This document shows, piece by piece, positions 8,490-11,660 of a stretch of DNA of 11,660 nt. A program made the translations under genes and the position numbers. Where the stretch lies: contig JAAFJZ010000040.1 in the NCBI GenBank assembly GCA_013298205.1, forward strand, positions 1-11,660. The letters are read 5' to 3'. Source of the stretch: Cytophagales bacterium (lineage in GTDB: Bacteria > Bacteroidota > Bacteroidia > Cytophagales > UBA9547). Under the pieces are notes generated by a model. The model made no database searches and was not told where the DNA came from. It saw only the letters and a program-made list of their open reading frames with translations. Each line of letters opens with the position of its first letter. Position 1 is the stretch's first letter.

Positions 8490-8791
8490 ATCTATATTTT
8501 GTTTTATGTTTATGCAATTTAAAAAGATTAAATTGAAATTTCAAAATAAAAAACTCAAAAATGATTGTATTCTTTAATTTTTTAACAATTTTCCATTTTG
8601 TTTTCGGTTTTCTGAAACTATATTTTTCAAAGATTAATCAAGATAAAATTTATATTTGATATAGATATTTAACTAAATTTGATAAGATTTTTAATTTTTT
8701 ATTGAAATCGTCTTTATTTTTTAATTGATTTATCTATATTTATCAAAATTTTTCTAAAAAAACATAAAAATTTAGACCAATTACACAAATA
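8490..8791. promoter_or_regulatory. A/T-rich divergent intergenic region with repeated TTTGAT elements
   Basis: This stretch of about 300 bases holds no convincing gene; stops are frequent in all frames. It separates the minus-strand coiled-coil gene from the plus-strand nitrate reductase gene and must hold promoters for both. On the plus strand two exact TAnnTTTG matches occur: TATATTTG (8651-8658) and TAAATTTG (8674-8681). Neither has a clear TTTG -33 partner at about 19-21 bases, and the 110-130 base leader they imply for the reductase would be long. The area also carries several TTGAT/ATCAA half sites, listed separately. No exact TAnnTTTG was found for the coiled-coil gene; the nearest is TTATTTTG (minus strand, 8549-8542). 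Confidence 0.45.
8725..8746. repeat. Imperfect 22-bp palindrome, TTGAT-N12-ATCAA
   Basis: The 22 bases begin TTGATTTATC and end ATTTATCAA; 16 of 22 positions match their own reverse complement, including perfect 5-base arms. It lies 45 bases before the GTG start of the nitrate reductase fusion. Position and symmetry suggest an operator for a dimeric regulator. The half site TTGAT resembles that of FNR-type proteins, but the 12-base spacing is too wide for a standard 14-bp FNR box. Confidence 0.3.
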
Positions 8792-11660
8792 GTGGAATTA
8801 ATTAATCCTACAAAAAATAAAACCTACAAAACTACCTGCTCTTATTGTGGTGTGGGTTGCGGAATAGATGTTACGAGTGAAGCAAATGGAAAAATTAGCA
8901 TAAAAGGAGATATTGATAATCCTGTAAACAAGGGAATGCTTTGCTCTAAAGGAATGAACCTCCATTATACTGTGATGGATCGCTCGGATAGAATTTTATA
9001 CCCTGAAATGCGTTGGAAGAAAAATTCTGAGCGCACCCGTGTTACTTGGGATCAAGCTTTAGACCGTACGGTAGCTGTTTTTAAAACATTTATTGACAAA
9101 TTTGGTCCTGATAGTGTGGGCTTTTACGTTTCTGGGCAATGTCTTACGGAAGAATATTATGTAATCAATAAATTGATAAAAGGCTTTATTGGTTCTAATA
9201 ATATAGATACCAATTCTAGGCTTTGTATGAGTTCGGCAGTAGTGGGTTACAAAATGTCTTTGGGTGAAGATTCTGTGCCTTGCAGCTATGAAGATATCGA
9301 ATTGGCTGATACATTCTTGGTTTCTGGAGCAAATCCGGCTTGGTGTCATCCTATATTATGGAGAAGAGTAGAGGCTCATATTCAAAATAAACCCGATACC
9401 AAACTTATCGTAATAGACCCCCGCAAAACCCAAACTGCTGCCATGGCAGATTTGCATTTGCAAATTACACCTGGTACAGATGTTACGGTTTGTAATGCCA
9501 TCGGTCGTTTGCTTATCGAATCGGAAGCCATAGATTTAAAATTTATAGAAAACCATTCAGAGGGTTTTGAAGCTTACAAAGAAAAAGTGATGCAACGCAC
9601 ACTGAAAGAATCGGCTGCGATTTGTGGCGTAAAAGCAGATGATATCAAATGGGCTGCTGATTATATAGGAAGAGCTGAAGGATTTATATCTATGTGGGCA
9701 ATGGGCTTGAACCAAAGCGTGATAGGGGTAAACAAAAATTTGAGCTTAATTAACCTAAATCTCATCACGGGTCATATAGGTAAACCAGGTTCTGGCCCAT
9801 TTTCACTTACTGGCCAACCCAATGCCATGGGTGGTAGAGAAGTGGGAGGTTTGGCAAATATGCTGCCTGCTCACCGCAATCTTTTAGACCCTACGCATAG
9901 AAAAGAAGTGCAAGATTTTTGGAAAGGGACTACTATAGCTCCCAAACCTGGACTTACAGCTACTGAAATGTTTGAGGCTTTGGATTCTGGCAAAATGAAA
10001 GCCATTTGGATAGTTTGTACCAATCCCTTGGTGAGTTTGCCCGATGCGAGATTAGCGGAAGCGGCTTTGAAAAAAGCAAAATTTGTGGTTGTTCAAGATT
10101 CCTCATTTCTTTCAGATACAGTAGCTTTTGCAGATGTGGTTTTACCTGCCGCATCTTGGACAGAAAAAGAAGGCACAATGACCAATTCCGAAAGAAGAAT
10201 TTCTCATTTAAGTCCCATCGTAAAAGCCCCAGGTGAAGCATTACCTGATACTGATATCATTATCAAATTCGCCCAAAAAATGGGTTTTGAAAAAGCTTTC
10301 TCTTACAAATCGGTTGCAGATGTATATAAAGAGCATACCATGCTTACCGAAGGCACTAATATTGATATAAGCGGATTAGATTATGACATTATAAAAGAGC
10401 AAGGTACTGTACAATGGCCTTACCCAAAAAACGCAGAACTAAAAGGTACTAAACGTCTATTTACAGACCATATATTTTATACCCCAAGCAAAAAAGCCAA
10501 AATTAGCACTTGTGATGATGTTAATTTGTCTGAAAAATTGAGTGATGAATTCCCGCTTATTCTTACCACAGGTAGAATTCGTGACCAATGGCATACCATG
10601 ACCAAAACTGGAAAGGTCAATAAACTCAAACAGCATATTGATAATCCTTTTTTAGAAATTCATCCTAACGATGCCAAGCTAAGAAATATTATAGATGGAG
10701 AAACTGTTATCATCAAAAATAACAGAGGTGAAGTAAGAGCGAATGCTAAGATTACTACAGAAGTAAAAAAAGGATTGGTTTTTTTGCCGATGCATTGGGG
10801 GAAAACACTCAATAAAGACATTAGTCGATGCAATAACCTTACCAATAATTTGGTAGATAGCATTTCAAAAGAACCAGATTTTAAATTTTCGGCAGTAGAA
10901 GTAGTAAAATTTACCAAACCCAAACAAAAAATCATTATTGTAGGTGCAGGAGCTGCTTGTATAGGCTTTATTCAGTCGTATAGAAAATTAAATCAAGAAG
11001 ACGAAATCCATGTTTTTAGCAAGGAAATTCATCCGTTCTACAACCGTGTCATGCTTCCCGACTATGTAAGTGGTCACCAAACTTGGGAGCAAATTGTAAA
11101 ACTAAAAGACTCAGAAATACCTGACTATCACATCCATGTAAACAAAGGCATTAGTGTAGAACAAATAGATAAAACTAATAAAACCATCACCGATTCAAAA
11201 GGAGAAGTGCATAGTTATGATATTCTCTTTCTTTCTATGGGTAGTCGTGCTTTTATGCCCAAAGAAGTTCCTACCCATTTGCCAGGAATTTTTAATATGA
11301 GAAGCCGTTTTGATGCAGATAAATTATTACCTTATTGCAAACCCAATACACCTATTTTGATCGTAGGTGGTGGACTTTTAGGTCTAGAAATGGCAGCTTC
11401 ACTTAATAGTATGGGTTTGAAAATCACTATGGTAAACCGTACCGATAGGCTCATGGAGCGACAACTCGACCTGATGGGAAGTACATTACTATATGAAGAA
11501 ATAAGAGATAGAGGAATAGAAGTTTTTTTCAACGATGAGGTACAATCTTTTATAGGTACAGATCACCTAAGTGCTGTAAGCTTAAAGTCAGGCAGAAAAA
11601 TAGAATGCCAAGCTGCCATTTTTGCCATAGGAACAACTCCGAACGTAGAACTTGCTCGGG
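8792..11660 (+). CDS. Assimilatory-type molybdopterin nitrate reductase fused to an FAD/NAD(P)H oxidoreductase, partial (3' end off the window)
   Basis: The frame is open from GTG at 8792 to the right edge (956 codons). The last in-frame stop upstream is TAA at 8765 and no ATG lies between, so GTG is the best start. Residues 1 to about 705 are a bis-MGD oxidoreductase of the NasA/NasC/NarB group. They hold a [4Fe-4S] site (C16, C19, C23, C51), the probable Mo ligand C145 in NSRLCMSSAVVGYK, and GQPNAMGGREVGG. In the C-terminal MopB part are LTTGRIRDQWHTMT, LEIHPNDA and FLPMHWG. From about 712 comes a NirB/NasB-like flavoprotein: FAD Rossmann motif VGAGAACIGF (717-726), FYNRVMLPDYVSG, and NAD(P)H motif VGGGLLGLE (858-866). 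The predicted reaction is two-electron reduction of nitrate to nitrite in the cytoplasm; no signal peptide is seen. Separate NasB/NasC-type subunits do this elsewhere, so electrons here probably pass within one chain. Cysteine (TGT), not TGA, at 145 and the surrounding motif argue against formate dehydrogenase. A C-terminal [2Fe-2S] BFD domain may lie beyond the edge. Confidence 0.9.
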   Translation, partial: MELINPTKNKTYKTTCSYCGVGCGIDVTSEANGKISIKGDIDNPVNKGMLCSKGMNLHYTVMDRSDRILYPEMRWKKNSERTRVTWDQALDRTVAVFKTFIDKFGPDSVGFYVSGQCLTEEYYVINKLIKGFIGSNNIDTNSRLCMSSAVVGYKMSLGEDSVPCSYEDIELADTFLVSGANPAWCHPILWRRVEAHIQNKPDTKLIVIDPRKTQTAAMADLHLQITPGTDVTVCNAIGRLLIESEAIDLKFIENHSEGFEAYKEKVMQRTLKESAAICGVKADDIKWAADYIGRAEGFISMWAMGLNQSVIGVNKNLSLINLNLITGHIGKPGSGPFSLTGQPNAMGGREVGGLANMLPAHRNLLDPTHRKEVQDFWKGTTIAPKPGLTATEMFEALDSGKMKAIWIVCTNPLVSLPDARLAEAALKKAKFVVVQDSSFLSDTVAFADVVLPAASWTEKEGTMTNSERRISHLSPIVKAPGEALPDTDIIIKFAQKMGFEKAFSYKSVADVYKEHTMLTEGTNIDISGLDYDIIKEQGTVQWPYPKNAELKGTKRLFTDHIFYTPSKKAKISTCDDVNLSEKLSDEFPLILTTGRIRDQWHTMTKTGKVNKLKQHIDNPFLEIHPNDAKLRNIIDGETVIIKNNRGEVRANAKITTEVKKGLVFLPMHWGKTLNKDISRCNNLTNNLVDSISKEPDFKFSAVEVVKFTKPKQKIIIVGAGAACIGFIQSYRKLNQEDEIHVFSKEIHPFYNRVMLPDYVSGHQTWEQIVKLKDSEIPDYHIHVNKGISVEQIDKTNKTITDSKGEVHSYDILFLSMGSRAFMPKEVPTHLPGIFNMRSRFDADKLLPYCKPNTPILIVGGGLLGLEMAASLNSMGLKITMVNRTDRLMERQLDLMGSTLLYEEIRDRGIEVFFNDEVQSFIGTDHLSAVSLKSGRKIECQAAIFAIGTTPNVELAR

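Noticed and set aside
8725..8746. Standard FNR/CRP box
   Set aside because: The arms TTGAT and ATCAA are right, but 12 bases separate them instead of 4; it is kept only as an unassigned palindrome.
9059..9349. Minus-strand open frame inside the nitrate reductase gene
   Set aside because: The plus strand here encodes the conserved Mo-ligand region with C145, and the minus-strand protein resembles nothing. Frames at 9960-10241, 10660-10935 and 11332-11532 (minus) and 10006-10236 (plus) are rejected for the same reason.
8792..11660. Formate dehydrogenase or NuoG-like identity for the molybdopterin protein
   Set aside because: The Mo-ligand position is an ordinary TGT cysteine within NSRLCMSS, and RDQWHTMT plus the fused NirB-like flavoprotein fit the assimilatory nitrate reductase group better.

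Overview
The window looks like a low-GC chromosome segment from a member of the Bacteroidota. The evidence is several type IX secretion system (T9SS) protein families, very A/T-rich intergenic DNA, TAnnTTTG-type promoter elements and weak Shine-Dalgarno sequences. I see no rRNA, tRNA, CRISPR array, insertion sequence or other mobile element. The genus cannot be read from the sequence.

Layout. (1) Positions 1-6993, minus strand: three tightly packed genes read right to left. They are a 1097-residue exported T9SS cargo (beta-propeller, PKD domains, type B sorting domain; 3700-6993), a PorV/PorQ-family outer-membrane barrel (2551-3693), and a gingipain-like C25 peptidase of the PorU2 type (1-2554, cut by the left edge). 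The gaps are 6 bases and then a 4-base ATGA overlap, so this is almost certainly one operon. (2) 7095-7781, plus strand: uracil-DNA glycosylase (ung), divergent from the operon across about 100 bases. (3) 7800-8489, minus strand: an unrecognised exported protein with a long charged coiled coil, convergent with ung. (4) 8490-8791: about 300 bases of extremely A/T-rich intergenic DNA carrying repeated TTTGAT/ATCAA elements. (5) 8792 to the right edge, plus strand: a large partial gene that starts at GTG. It fuses a molybdopterin [4Fe-4S] assimilatory-type nitrate reductase to a NirB/NasB-like FAD/NAD(P)H oxidoreductase.

How the genes may work together. The three-gene operon pairs a cargo protein with a PorV-like barrel and a PorU-like protease. 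In the characterised T9SS, PorV carries cargo from the translocon to the PorU sortase. The operon could therefore encode a dedicated surface-display set acting beside the housekeeping PorU/PorV; this is inference and is the most interesting idea in the window. The nitrate reductase fusion looks like a self-contained enzyme that takes electrons from a nicotinamide cofactor for nitrate assimilation. Its partners (nitrite reductase, transporter, cofactor genes) are not in the window. ung and the coiled-coil gene have no evident link to either group.
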